A stretch of DNA of 64,000 nt. Source: Trebonia sp963843745 (GTDB lineage: Bacteria; Actinomycetota; Actinomycetes; Streptosporangiales; Streptosporangiaceae). Within the stretch, counting starts at the first letter, position 1. The number at the start of each line of letters is the position of its first letter. A model generated the notes under the pieces. The model did not search any database, was not told where the DNA came from, and was given only the letters and a program-made list of their open reading frames with translations. The translations under genes were made by a program, and so were the position numbers. The stretch lies in NCBI GenBank assembly GCA_963843745.1, contig CAWJLP010000007.1:1736001-1800000 (forward strand), written 5' to 3'. Of the stretch, positions 53,448-61,906 are shown in pieces.

Positions 53448-54311
53448 ATGAAGCGCTGGCGCGCCGCCGTCGTCCCTTACCTGCTGATCCTGCCCGGGGG
53501 GCTGTGGCTGGTGATCTTCTTCGCGATCCCCGTGATCGTGCTGATCAGCCTGTCCACCCAGCAGGGCGACATCGTCGACGGGTTCAGCCAGACGTTCCAC
53601 TTCGCGAACTACGCCAACGCCTGGGACAACTACCACGACCAGTTCATCAGGTCGCTGCTGTACGGCGGGATCGCCACGATCCTGTGCATCCTGCTCGGCT
53701 ACCCCGTGGCGTACTGGATCGCGTTCCGCGGCGGCGCCCGCAAGTCGACCTACCTGTTCCTGCTGCTGCTGCCGTTCTTCGTCTCGTTCGTGCTGCGCAC
53801 GGTCTCCTGGCAGTACTTCCTGTCCGACAACGGCATCCTGCTCGGCCCGCTGAAGTCCGCCGGAATCCTTCCGGAGAACTTCCGCATCCTCGCCACCGGG
53901 ACCGCCGTCGTCGGCGGGCTCACCTATAACTACTTGCCGTTCATGGTGCTGCCGATCTACGTGGCGCTGGAGCGGATCGACCCGCGCCTGGTCGAGGCGG
54001 CGCAGGACCTGTACGCGACGCGGGCGGCGGCGTTCCGCCGCGTGGTGCTCCCGCTCAGCCTGCCCGGCCTGTTCGCCGGGGTGCTGCTCACGTTCGTCCC
54101 GGTGGCGGCCGACTACGTCAACGCCGCGATCCTCGGCGGCACGGGCAACACGATGATCGGCAACATCATCCAGGACGAGTTCCTCACCGTGCAGGATTAC
54201 CCGACCGGCGCCGCGCTGTCGTTCATGCTGATGGCGATCTTGCTGATCGGGATGTTCAGCTACGCTCGCGTGCTCGGCACCGACGAAGTGCTCGAGGTGG
54301 CTGCCCGGTGA
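53448..54311 (+). CDS. potB: Polyamine-type ABC transporter permease
   Basis: A 287-residue permease with six helices, starting with VVPYLLILPGGLWLVIFFAI, the long TM1 typical of PotB. The EAA loop is RLVEAAQDLYATRAAAFRRV-VLPLSLPGLFAG with conserved ...EAAxDL...G-like pattern for contact with PotA. Its stop overlaps the next GTG by four bases. Pairs with PotC. Confidence 0.93.
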   Translation: MKRWRAAVVPYLLILPGGLWLVIFFAIPVIVLISLSTQQGDIVDGFSQTFHFANYANAWDNYHDQFIRSLLYGGIATILCILLGYPVAYWIAFRGGARKSTYLFLLLLPFFVSFVLRTVSWQYFLSDNGILLGPLKSAGILPENFRILATGTAVVGGLTYNYLPFMVLPIYVALERIDPRLVEAAQDLYATRAAAFRRVVLPLSLPGLFAGVLLTFVPVAADYVNAAILGGTGNTMIGNIIQDEFLTVQDYPTGAALSFMLMAILLIGMFSYARVLGTDEVLEVAAR

Positions 54312-55177
54312 CGGTCGATATTGATTCGGAACGGGCCCGTGACTCCGCCCCGGCCGCCTCGCCTGCTGCCGCGCGTGAGCGACGCCGGCCCCGGCGCCGC
54401 TGGGGCGACCGGCTGCTGTTCGCCTGGACCTGGCTGATCATCATCTGGCTGGCGCTGCCCATCGCCGTGATGATCATATTCTCGTTCAACAACCCGCACG
54501 GCAGGTTCAACTTCACCTGGGTCGGCTTCACGCTCAAGTGGTACGGCCCCCACCTGCTCGACTACCCGTCGCTGACCACGGCGATGGAGAACTCGCTGAT
54601 CGTCGCGTTCGCCGCCACCGTGGGTTCGGTGGTGCTTGGCACGCTCGTCGGGCTGGCGCTGGGCAAGTACCGGTTCCGCGGCCTGGGCACGGCGAACCTG
54701 GTGCAGTTCGCCGCGATCTCCGCGCCGGACATCGTGCTGGCGTCGTCGCTGCTGGCGTTCTTCGTCACGCTGCGCGTGCCCCTCGGGCTGCCGACGATCA
54801 TCGTGGCGCACGTCATGTTCTGCCTGTCGTTCGTGGCGGTGACCGTCCGGGCCCGGGTGCTGACGCTGGACAGGTCGCTCGAAGAGGCGGCGCGGGACCT
54901 CGGGGCCGGCCCGTGGGCGACGTTCCGGCTGGTCACCCTCCCGCTGATCTTCCCCGGCGTGCTGGCCGGCGCGCTGCTCGCGTTCGCGATCTCCATCGAC
55001 GACTTCGTGGTGACCAGCTTCGTGTCCGGCTCGACGCAGACGTTCCCGCTGTGGATCTGGTCCGCGACCCGCAACGGCCTGCCACCGCAGGTGGACGTCC
55101 TGGGCACGCTGATCTTCGTCGCCGGCCTGGTCATCGCCGCTGGCTCGGCGCTCTTCGGCCGCCGCGCTACCAGGTAA
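54308..55177 (+). CDS. potC: Polyamine-type ABC transporter permease
   Basis: A 289-residue permease. The N-terminus is a basic, Ala/Pro/Arg-rich cytosolic extension (AAARERRRPRRRWGDRLLF), then six helices. FSFNNPHGRFNFTWVGFTLK and the EAA loop SLEEAARDLGAGPWATFRLV-TLPLIFPGVLAG are PotC-like. It starts with a GTG overlapping potB. It ends the operon; about 96 bases separate it from pstB. Confidence 0.92.
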   Translation: MTVDIDSERARDSAPAASPAAARERRRPRRRWGDRLLFAWTWLIIIWLALPIAVMIIFSFNNPHGRFNFTWVGFTLKWYGPHLLDYPSLTTAMENSLIVAFAATVGSVVLGTLVGLALGKYRFRGLGTANLVQFAAISAPDIVLASSLLAFFVTLRVPLGLPTIIVAHVMFCLSFVAVTVRARVLTLDRSLEEAARDLGAGPWATFRLVTLPLIFPGVLAGALLAFAISIDDFVVTSFVSGSTQTFPLWIWSATRNGLPPQVDVLGTLIFVAGLVIAAGSALFGRRATR

Positions 55178-55273
55178 TCGCAGGTCGCGGGCTGCTGTTT
55201 GCCTGGTGGCAACTCCCCGTTGGTGTGGCCGCGCTAGGAAATGGTTCACTGGCAGCGGTCGTTAGGGAGAGTC

Positions 55274-56149
55274 ATGGAGCAACAGGAACGGGACGGGGTG
55301 GCCACCAGGCTGCCCGAGCCCGCGGCCCTGGCGGACAAGTCCGCCGAGGTTCCAGAAAAGCACCTCGTGCCCGTCTTCGATGCGAAGAGCGTCTCGATCT
55401 TCTACGGCTCGTTCCGCGCCGTCACGGACGTCTCGCTGACCATCTACGAGCACGAGATCACCGCGTTCATCGGCTCGTCGGGCAGCGGCAAGTCGACGGT
55501 GCTGCGGGCGTTCAACCGGATGAACGACCTGGTGCCGATCGCCCACATGGACGGCGAAATCGACTACCGCGGCGTCTCCCTGTACGCCCCTGACGTGTCC
55601 CCGGTGGCGGTGCGCCGCCGGATCGGCATGGTGTTCCAGAAGCCGAACCCGTTCCCGAAGTCGATCTACGAGAACGTCGCCTACGGCCCGCGCATCAACG
55701 GCATCAGGAAGAAGAGCCACCTGGACGAGATCGTCGAGAGCTCCCTGCAGAAGGCAGCGCTGTGGGACGAGGTGAAGAACCGGCTCGGCGCGTCGGGGCT
55801 CGGCCTGTCCGGCGGCCAGGCGCAGCGGCTGTGCATCGCCCGCACGATCGCGGTCGAGCCGGACGTGGTCTTGATGGACGAGCCCGCGTCGGCGCTCGAC
55901 CCGATCGCGACGGGCCGCATTGAGGACCTGATGCACGAGCTCAAGTCGCAGTACACGATCGTGATCGTCACGCACAACATGCAGCAGGCCACCCGGGTCA
56001 GCGACCGCACGGCGTTCTTCTCCGTGCTCGTCAACCCCGACAGCGACACCCGCACCGGTGTGCTCATCGAGTACGGCCCGACCCAGCAGATCTTCGAGAA
56101 CCCGCACGACAGCCGCACGGAGGCGTACGTGACGGGCCGGATCGGCTGA
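55274..56149 (+). CDS. pstB: Phosphate ABC transporter ATPase PstB, isolated copy
   Basis: A 291-residue ATPase. SIFYGSFRAVTDVSLTIYEH, Walker A GSSGSGKSTVLRAFNRMNDL, VFQKPNPFPKSIYENVAYGP and signature LSGGQAQRLCIARTIAVEP are specific to PstB rather than generic ABC proteins. A 40-residue acidic N-terminal extension precedes the domain. No pstS, pstC or pstA is present within the window, so it either serves distant permeases or is a diverged copy. GGGAGAG precedes ATG 55274. Confidence 0.9.
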   Translation: MEQQERDGVATRLPEPAALADKSAEVPEKHLVPVFDAKSVSIFYGSFRAVTDVSLTIYEHEITAFIGSSGSGKSTVLRAFNRMNDLVPIAHMDGEIDYRGVSLYAPDVSPVAVRRRIGMVFQKPNPFPKSIYENVAYGPRINGIRKKSHLDEIVESSLQKAALWDEVKNRLGASGLGLSGGQAQRLCIARTIAVEPDVVLMDEPASALDPIATGRIEDLMHELKSQYTIVIVTHNMQQATRVSDRTAFFSVLVNPDSDTRTGVLIEYGPTQQIFENPHDSRTEAYVTGRIG

Positions 56150-56230
56150 CGGTACGCCCGTTACGCCGTTACGTCCCGCGCCGTTTCCGGCGCTTGACTC
56201 TCCTGTAATGGGAGACCGGAGGGTCGGGTC

Positions 56231-57673
56231 ATGACCACCATGACCCAGCAGGCGAGGGCGGACGCCGGTCCGGTCTCGCGCTTCGCCAAGTGGGCCCCGC
56301 TCGCGATCGTGCTCAGCGGGACCTTCATCTTCGTCCTTGACTTCTTCGTCGTTAACGTGGCGCTGCCGTCCATCGCCCGCGACCTGCGGGCGAGCGCGGC
56401 GGCCATCGAATGGCTGGTGTCCGGCTACGCGCTGACCACCGCCGCGCTGCTCGTCACCGGCGGCCGGCTCGGCGACCACTACGGCCGGCGGCGCTGGTTC
56501 AGCATCGGGCTGGCCGTCTTCGTGCTCGCGTCCGCGCTGTGCGCGGTCGCGCCTGACCCCAGTGTCCTGGTCGCCGCCCGTGTCCTGCAGGGCGCCGGCG
56601 CCGGGGTCATGGCGCCGAACATCCTCGCCATCCTCGGCATGACCTACACCGGACCGGACCGGGTGCGCGCGATCAGCGTGTACGGCATGGTGATGGGGCT
56701 GGCCGCCGTGAGCGGCCAGCTCGTCGGCGGGCTGCTGATCGACGCCAACGTGGCCGGCCTCGGCTGGCGAGCCATCTTCTGGATCAACGTGCCGATCGGG
56801 CTGGCGGCGCTGGCCGCGACGCCGCGGCTGCTGCGGGAGTCCCGCGCCGAACACGCCGGCCGGCTCGACCTGCCCGGCGCCGCCCTGCTCGCCGTGGCCC
56901 TGGTCGCGATCGCGGCGCCGCTGGTCGACGGCCGCCAGCAGGGCTGGCCGGCCTGGGCGTTGGCCTGCCTGGCCGCGGGGCCCGTGCTGCTCGCCGGCTT
57001 CGCCGTCTACCTGCGGCGGGCCGCCAGGCGCGGCAGGCAGCCGCTGCTCGACCCGTCGATCTTCGCGGTGCCCGCGTTCCGTGCCGGGCTGACCGTGCAG
57101 GTCCTGTTCTGGTGCCAGCAGGCGGCGAGCTACCTGCTGCTCGCCCTGTTCCTCCAGGAGGGCCGCGGCCTTTCGCCGCTGGCGTCCGGCGGGGTGTTCG
57201 CGGTGCTCGCCGCGGGATACCTGGTCACCTCGCTGCGCGCGCCTGCGCTGACCATGCGGTTCGGCCGCCGGGTGATCGCCACCGGTGCCGTCGTGGGCGC
57301 CGCCGGCTACCTGCTGGTGCTGCTCGCGGTCGCGCGCTGGGGCACCGGCGGCCCGCTCAGCGCGCTGTTCCCCGGCCTGTTCCTGGTCGGGGCGGGGCAG
57401 GGCCTGTGCATCACGCCGCTCACCACCACGGTGCTCGCGCACGCCTCGCCGCGGACCGCCGGCTCGGTGTCCGGCGCGCTGTCCACCGCCCAGCAGGTCG
57501 GCAACGCGATCGGGGTCGCGGTCAGCGGGGTCGTGTTCTACGGGCTGCTCGGCCACGGGTACCGGGTGGCGTTCGGCTCGTCCGTCGCGCAGCTGGGCGG
57601 CCTGCTGCTCGTGGTGGCGGTGCTCGCGCTGAGCCTGCTCCGCCCGGCGGCCGGCGCCACCACGGAGGGCTGA
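56231..57673 (+). CDS. MFS multidrug transporter, DHA2 type (second)
   Basis: A 480-residue pump with about 14 helices. VLDFFVVNVALPSIARDLRA, SGYALTTAALLVTGGRLGDH-YGRRRWF (motif A) and RVLQGAGAGVMAPNILAILG (motif B/C-like) match DHA2 efflux proteins such as those for quaternary amines or antibiotics. It is followed 10 bases later by a MerR/GyrI-type regulator in the same direction, a local sensor for its substrate. About 80 bases separate it from pstB. Confidence 0.92.
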   Translation: MTTMTQQARADAGPVSRFAKWAPLAIVLSGTFIFVLDFFVVNVALPSIARDLRASAAAIEWLVSGYALTTAALLVTGGRLGDHYGRRRWFSIGLAVFVLASALCAVAPDPSVLVAARVLQGAGAGVMAPNILAILGMTYTGPDRVRAISVYGMVMGLAAVSGQLVGGLLIDANVAGLGWRAIFWINVPIGLAALAATPRLLRESRAEHAGRLDLPGAALLAVALVAIAAPLVDGRQQGWPAWALACLAAGPVLLAGFAVYLRRAARRGRQPLLDPSIFAVPAFRAGLTVQVLFWCQQAASYLLLALFLQEGRGLSPLASGGVFAVLAAGYLVTSLRAPALTMRFGRRVIATGAVVGAAGYLLVLLAVARWGTGGPLSALFPGLFLVGAGQGLCITPLTTTVLAHASPRTAGSVSGALSTAQQVGNAIGVAVSGVVFYGLLGHGYRVAFGSSVAQLGGLLLVVAVLALSLLRPAAGATTEG

Positions 57674-57683
57674 TACTCAGACC

Positions 57684-58517
57684 ATGGCACCGCTGCTGAC
57701 GATCGGCGAGTTCTCCAGGATGACCCACCTGAGCGTGAAGGCGCTCCGGCACTACCACGACATGGGCGTCCTGGAGCCCGCCGCCATCGACCCGTTCACC
57801 GGCTACCGCTCCTACGACGCGACTCAGGTGGTTCCCGCCCAGGTCATCAGGCGGCTGCGCGACCTGGGCATGCCGCTCGACTCGATCAGGTCGGTGCTCA
57901 TCGCCCCCGACCTGGAGACGAGGAACCGCGAGATCGCGGCGCACCTGGGGCGGATGGAACGCCAGCTCGCACAGACCCAGGCGTCGGTCGCCGGGCTGCG
58001 GGCGCTGCTCGCCGGCCCGGCGGTGCGGCCCGCCGTCGAGTACCGCACGATCCCGGCGGTCACGGCGCTGGCGGTCGCCCAGGTGGTGTCCGCCGCCGAC
58101 CTCGCGACGTGGGGGAGCGACGCGCTCGGTGCCCTCTCGGAGACGCTGGCGACGGCCGGCGTGGCGCCGGGCGCGACGGGACCGTTCGGCGCGCTGTTCC
58201 CCGGCGACTTCTTCGAACTGGAGCGCAGCGAGATCACGGCGTTCGTCCCTGCCGGCTCCCCGCCGCCCGGCTTCGAGCTATCCGACGGCCAGGTCCGGCT
58301 GCTGGAGATCCCGGCGGTGGAGGCCGCGGTCGCGGTGCACGAGGGCCCGCTCGACGACATCGACCGCACCTACGGCGCCCTCGGCACGGTGGTGGCCGAG
58401 CGCGCCATCGGCGTGGACGGCCCGATCAGGGAGTACTACCTGATCGGCTTCCCGGAAACCGAGGACGAGAGCAAGCACCGCACCGAAGTCGCCTGGCCGG
58501 TGTTTCTCACCACGTAA
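57684..58517 (+). CDS. MerR-family regulator with a GyrI-like effector domain
   Basis: A 277-residue BmrR-like protein. The winged HTH is LLTIGEFSRMTHLSVKALRH-YHDMGVLEP with the MerR signature, followed by a coiled coil (REIAAHLGRMERQLAQTQAS). The C-terminal GyrI-like domain (VEYRTIPAVTALAVAQVVSA to the end) binds hydrophobic cations in BmrR. It is adjacent to the MFS pump and is expected to activate it. A 23-bp near-duplicate of its last codons follows immediately downstream. Confidence 0.92.
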   Translation: MAPLLTIGEFSRMTHLSVKALRHYHDMGVLEPAAIDPFTGYRSYDATQVVPAQVIRRLRDLGMPLDSIRSVLIAPDLETRNREIAAHLGRMERQLAQTQASVAGLRALLAGPAVRPAVEYRTIPAVTALAVAQVVSAADLATWGSDALGALSETLATAGVAPGATGPFGALFPGDFFELERSEITAFVPAGSPPPGFELSDGQVRLLEIPAVEAAVAVHEGPLDDIDRTYGALGTVVAERAIGVDGPIREYYLIGFPETEDESKHRTEVAWPVFLTT

Positions 58518-58541
58518 GAGTCGCCTGGCCGGTATTTCTCA
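58487..58541 (+). repeat. Duplicated 23-bp tail sequence
   Basis: AGTCGCCTGGCCGGTGTTTC plus TCA (58487-58509) recurs at 58519-58541 with one change. The first copy encodes the VAWPVFL end of the MerR protein; the second repeats the same peptide after the stop codon in a shifted frame. Confidence 0.75.
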
Positions 58542-58596
58542 ATTAGTGAGAAAACGCGCTGGGTTTGACCAGCGAGGTCCAGGTTAGGACTGACTC

Positions 58597-59646
58597 GTGC
58601 CCATCGAGCAAGGCGGTGACCAGGCGGCGGCGGCGCCGGACGCGCCGCCGCCGGAGCCGCAGAAGACCGATCCCGGATCCCAGGAGATGCTCCTGCCGGT
58701 CCCGCTGTCGCGCGATCCTGGCGAGTCAGAGAGCAAGATCACCGTCCTGGTCGCCTTCGCCGCCAACATCCTGATCGCGATCGCCAAGACAGCCGCCGCC
58801 GTGCTGACCGGCTCGGCGTCCCTGGTGGCCGAGGCGGCGCACTCCTGGGCCGATTCTGGCAACGAGATCTTCCTGCTGACGGCCAACCGCCGGTCCCGGC
58901 GGCCGGCCGACCGCACGCACCCGATGGGTTACGGCCGGGAAGCGTACGTGTGGTCGCTGTTCGCCGCGCTCGGGCTGTTCGTCGCGGGCGCGGTGGTCTC
59001 GGTCTCGCAGGGCGTCGGGGAGCTGGTGCACCCGGAGCCGGCCAGCAACTTCCGCATCGGCTACATCGTGCTTGCCGTGTCGTTCGTGCTGGAGGGAATG
59101 TCGTTCCTGCAGTCGGTCCGGCAGGCCAAGCCCGAGGCCGAGTCGATGCACCGGGATCTCATCGACCACGTGCTCGCCACCTCTGACCCTACGCTGCGCG
59201 CGGTGTTCGCCGAGGATTCCGCCGCCCTGGTCGGCGTGCTCCTCGCGGCCGGCGGCCTCGGCCTGCATCAGCTGACCGGTTCCCCCATCCCGGACGCCGT
59301 GGGCTCGATCCTGATCGGCGTGCTGCTCGGCTTCGTCGCGATCGTCTTGATCAACAGGAACCGGCGGTTCCTCGTCGGCCAGGAAGCCGATCCCGAGGTC
59401 CGCGCCGCGGCCATCAGGGCCCTGATGGCCGCGCCGGAAGTCGCCAGGGTGACGTACCTGCGACTCGAGGTGGTCGGCCCGCGGGTGATCTTCGTGATCG
59501 GCGACGTGGACCTCACCGGCGATGACCCAGAGCCGCGGCTGGCCTACCGGCTGCGCGCCCTGGAGGCGAGGATCAGCGCGTCGCCCGCGGTCGTCGGCGC
59601 GGTGCTGAGCCTGTCGGCCCCGGACGAGCCGACGCTCGAGGCGTAA
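58597..59646 (+). CDS. Cation diffusion facilitator family transporter
   Basis: A 349-residue protein. A Pro/Ala-rich cytosolic N-terminus of about 45 residues precedes TM1 (ITVLVAFAANILIAIAKTAA). EAAHSWADSGNEIFLLTANR has the metal-binding HxxxD of TM2, and AVFAEDSAALVGVLLAAGGL the corresponding TM5 site, here ED rather than HD. The C-terminal cytosolic domain (ALMAAPEVARVTYLRLEVVG) is present. CDF proteins export Zn2+, Mn2+, Fe2+ or Co2+. GTG start. It is convergent with the reductase gene. Confidence 0.9.
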   Translation: MPIEQGGDQAAAAPDAPPPEPQKTDPGSQEMLLPVPLSRDPGESESKITVLVAFAANILIAIAKTAAAVLTGSASLVAEAAHSWADSGNEIFLLTANRRSRRPADRTHPMGYGREAYVWSLFAALGLFVAGAVVSVSQGVGELVHPEPASNFRIGYIVLAVSFVLEGMSFLQSVRQAKPEAESMHRDLIDHVLATSDPTLRAVFAEDSAALVGVLLAAGGLGLHQLTGSPIPDAVGSILIGVLLGFVAIVLINRNRRFLVGQEADPEVRAAAIRALMAAPEVARVTYLRLEVVGPRVIFVIGDVDLTGDDPEPRLAYRLRALEARISASPAVVGAVLSLSAPDEPTLEA

Positions 59647-59669
59647 CCGCCCAGTGCTATCCCTCAGTG

Positions 59670-60656
59670 CTATCCCTCAGTGTCCTTGCCCGCGCGGGCA
59701 AGGACACTGAGCCTGGTCAGCCCGTGCAGCGCGTCGACGTACGGGGTGGGCACGCCGACGATGGCGCCGATCTCGCGGACCGCGCCGGTCAGCGCGTCGA
59801 GCTCGAGGGGCCGCCCGGCCTCGGCGTCCTGCAGCATCGAGGGGCGGAAGTCGCCGAGCTTGCGGGTGACCGCGTGCCGGTCACCGGGGGTCTGGTCGAT
59901 GGGGCAGCCGATCCGCGCGCCGATCTCCCGCGCCTCCAGCATGGCCGAGGAGCAGAACGCGACCACCAGGTCGTCGGCCAGCACCGGGCCCATCGACGCT
60001 CCGGTCACCGCGGAGACCGGGTTCATGGTCAGGTTGCCCCACAGCTTGTACCAGACGGCCTCGTGAATGCGCGGTGAGACCGTGACGTCAAAGCCCGCGT
60101 CGCGCAGCGCCGCGGCGAGCGCGGCGAGCCGCGCCGTCTCCGCGCCGGTCAGCTCGCCGATGATGAGGCCTTTCCCGCTGTACAGCCGGACCACGCCGGG
60201 CTCAGGCGAGCTCGCGGACAGGTGCACGGTGCCGCCGATCACGCGGCTGGCCGGGAGCACCGCGGCGATCCGGCCGCCGGGGTCCACGCTGTCCAGGTGG
60301 CGGCCGGCGACCGGCCCGCCGAACCCGTCGAAGAACCACCACGGCACGCCGTTGAGCGTGGACAGCACGGCCGTGTCAGGGCCGAGCAGCGGGCCGATGC
60401 CGGTGACGGCGGCGGGCAGCGACTGGGCCTTGACAGCGAGCACCACGAAGTCCTGGGGACCGAGTTCCGCGGCGTCGTCCGACGCGGCGACCTTTACGGT
60501 CACGGCGCCGTCGGCGGACTCGACGCTCAGCCCCCGGGACCTGAGCGCGGCGAGCGTCGCGCCGCGCGCGTACACCGACGTCTCCACGCCCGCGCTGGCC
60601 AGCCCCGACGCGATGACGCCGCCGATCGCGCCGGCGCCCACGACACAAATGCGCAT
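59670..60656 (-). CDS. Ketopantoate reductase (PanE/ApbA) family protein
   Basis: A 328-residue NADP-binding enzyme. MRICVVGAGAIGGVIASGLA is the Rossmann start; DDFVVL-like QDFVVLAVKAQSLPAAVTGI carries the conserved Lys of the VKA motif, and WYKLWGNLTMNPVSAVTGAS the catalytic Lys/Asn. It could be true ketopantoate reductase (pantothenate synthesis) or another member reducing a 2-oxoacid or related ketone; the GVPWWFFDGFGGPVAG segment favours the latter class, which has a larger pocket. Its 3' end overlaps a 36-bp palindrome. Confidence 0.85.
   Translation of the reverse strand: MRICVVGAGAIGGVIASGLASAGVETSVYARGATLAALRSRGLSVESADGAVTVKVAASDDAAELGPQDFVVLAVKAQSLPAAVTGIGPLLGPDTAVLSTLNGVPWWFFDGFGGPVAGRHLDSVDPGGRIAAVLPASRVIGGTVHLSASSPEPGVVRLYSGKGLIIGELTGAETARLAALAAALRDAGFDVTVSPRIHEAVWYKLWGNLTMNPVSAVTGASMGPVLADDLVVAFCSSAMLEAREIGARIGCPIDQTPGDRHAVTRKLGDFRPSMLQDAEAGRPLELDALTGAVREIGAIVGVPTPYVDALHGLTRLSVLARAGKDTEG
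59676..59711. terminator. 36-bp perfect palindrome overlapping the reductase 3' end
   Basis: CTCAGTGTCCTTGCCCGC (59676-59693) is followed directly by its exact complement (59694-59711). It includes the last codons of the minus-strand gene and lies 30 bases after the CDF stop, so it probably terminates both. A 13-bp tandem repeat (CAGTGCTATCCCT, 59652-59677) adjoins it. Confidence 0.7.
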
Positions 60657-60688
60657 GCGCTCGACCTTAACGGTTGCCCGCTCCGGCC

Positions 60689-61822
60689 TTACACGGGCCC
60701 GCAGTCACACGGGCCCGCAGTCACACGGGCGCCGGAGTCGCCGCCCTCCCGCGTCCCGTTGTCCGGCTGCGCCCAGATGTCCCGCTCGTGCATCAGCCGC
60801 ACCTGCTTGTCGATCACCTCGCGCCGGTACTCGGCGTGCGTGTACGGCGCCCGGTCCAGGTACAGGTTCTTCGGGTAGACGGGCTGCTCGTAGATGAGCT
60901 GGTACTGCTCGGTGGTGAGGTCCTTGAGCCAGTTGTCCCACTGCGCCGCCGCCCGGAACCGGCGCAGCGCCTCCACGTCGATGGTGCCCGCCACCCAGGA
61001 CGAACCGCCGCTGTAAGCGTGCCGCCCGACGACCTGACCCCGGTAGTCGATGACCGCGGACCCGCCGCCGAACGTGTCGATCGGCACGTCGGACTCCGCG
61101 TCCAGGTAGTAGGTGCCGACGTTGCAGGCGATCAGGTACAGGTTGTTATCCAGGGCGCGCGCCCGGTTCTGGATCTCGAACAGGCCGTTGCCGGTGTGCG
61201 GATGCGGATACGGCCCGCGGTACACGATCTCGGCGCCGTTCATCGCCAGACCGCGGGCGTTCTCCGGGTACGAGCCCTCGTTGGCCATCAGGAAGCCGAG
61301 CCGCCCGATCGCGGTGTCGGCGACCGGGTAGAACGCGTCCAGGGTGCGCCCGTACAGCTCGATCCACTTGTCCCACACGTTGTGCGGTGTCACCGAGTGC
61401 TCCACGGGCAGCAGCGGCACGACCTTGTGATGCTTCAGCACGATCTCGCCGTCGGGGTCGAGGACGAAGCCGACGTTGAAGAACCGCCCGGGGAACTCCG
61501 GATGCCTCGCCTTCGCCTGGGCCATCAGGAACGTGTTCCACTGCCTGGCCAGCTTGCCGAGGTAGTCCGTCTCAGGGCCGGGCACGTCGATCGCGCACTC
61601 CCGCGCGAACGTCTCGTGGTCCAGGTCGAGCACCTCGTCGTTGAAGCCCTGCAGGGCCCCTTCGGGGATGGCGATCAGCCGGACGGGCAGGTCGAGGCTG
61701 GATAGCCAGGACGCGGCCTTGATCAGGTGCGAAATGTGCTCCAGGTTGACCGCGATGTCGGCGCGGCGGCGGATGCCGCGCATGGTGGGAACAAGGCCGA
61801 TGGCCTGGTAAGGCTCGATCAT
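60689..61822 (-). CDS. Nitrilase-superfamily protein without the catalytic cysteine
   Basis: A 377-residue carbon-nitrogen hydrolase fold. IAIPEGALQGF has the active-site Glu54 and IVLKHHKVVPLLPVEH the Lys130. The expected Cys, normally in IC(N/Y)(E/D), is replaced: LGFLMANEGSYPENARGLAM shows Ala180 followed by Asn-Glu. From memory relatives have MICNEGSYPE at this place. The rest (EIVYRGPYPHPHTGNGLFEI, QNRARALDNNLYLIACNVGT) is well kept, so it is not a decayed gene. It is divergent from the amine oxidase gene. Confidence 0.85.
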   Translation of the reverse strand: MIEPYQAIGLVPTMRGIRRRADIAVNLEHISHLIKAASWLSSLDLPVRLIAIPEGALQGFNDEVLDLDHETFARECAIDVPGPETDYLGKLARQWNTFLMAQAKARHPEFPGRFFNVGFVLDPDGEIVLKHHKVVPLLPVEHSVTPHNVWDKWIELYGRTLDAFYPVADTAIGRLGFLMANEGSYPENARGLAMNGAEIVYRGPYPHPHTGNGLFEIQNRARALDNNLYLIACNVGTYYLDAESDVPIDTFGGGSAVIDYRGQVVGRHAYSGGSSWVAGTIDVEALRRFRAAAQWDNWLKDLTTEQYQLIYEQPVYPKNLYLDRAPYTHAEYRREVIDKQVRLMHERDIWAQPDNGTREGGDSGARVTAGPCDCGPV

Positions 61823-61906
61823 GACGCGTCCTTTCGGCGGCTACCTCTGTATGTACCTGACGACCCGCCTCCTGTCTGCAACCTTGATGTGTGCGAAAGT
61901 CGGACG

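Noticed and set aside
53439..53454. GATAACGGCATGAAGC, 14 of 16 matches to the 16-mer repeat
   Set aside because: It spans the potB start codon in a coding context and is inexact, so chance plus a tandem duplication explains it.
55262..57556. Long antisense frame over pstB and the MFS pump
   Set aside because: No domain; GC-rich third-position shadow of real genes.
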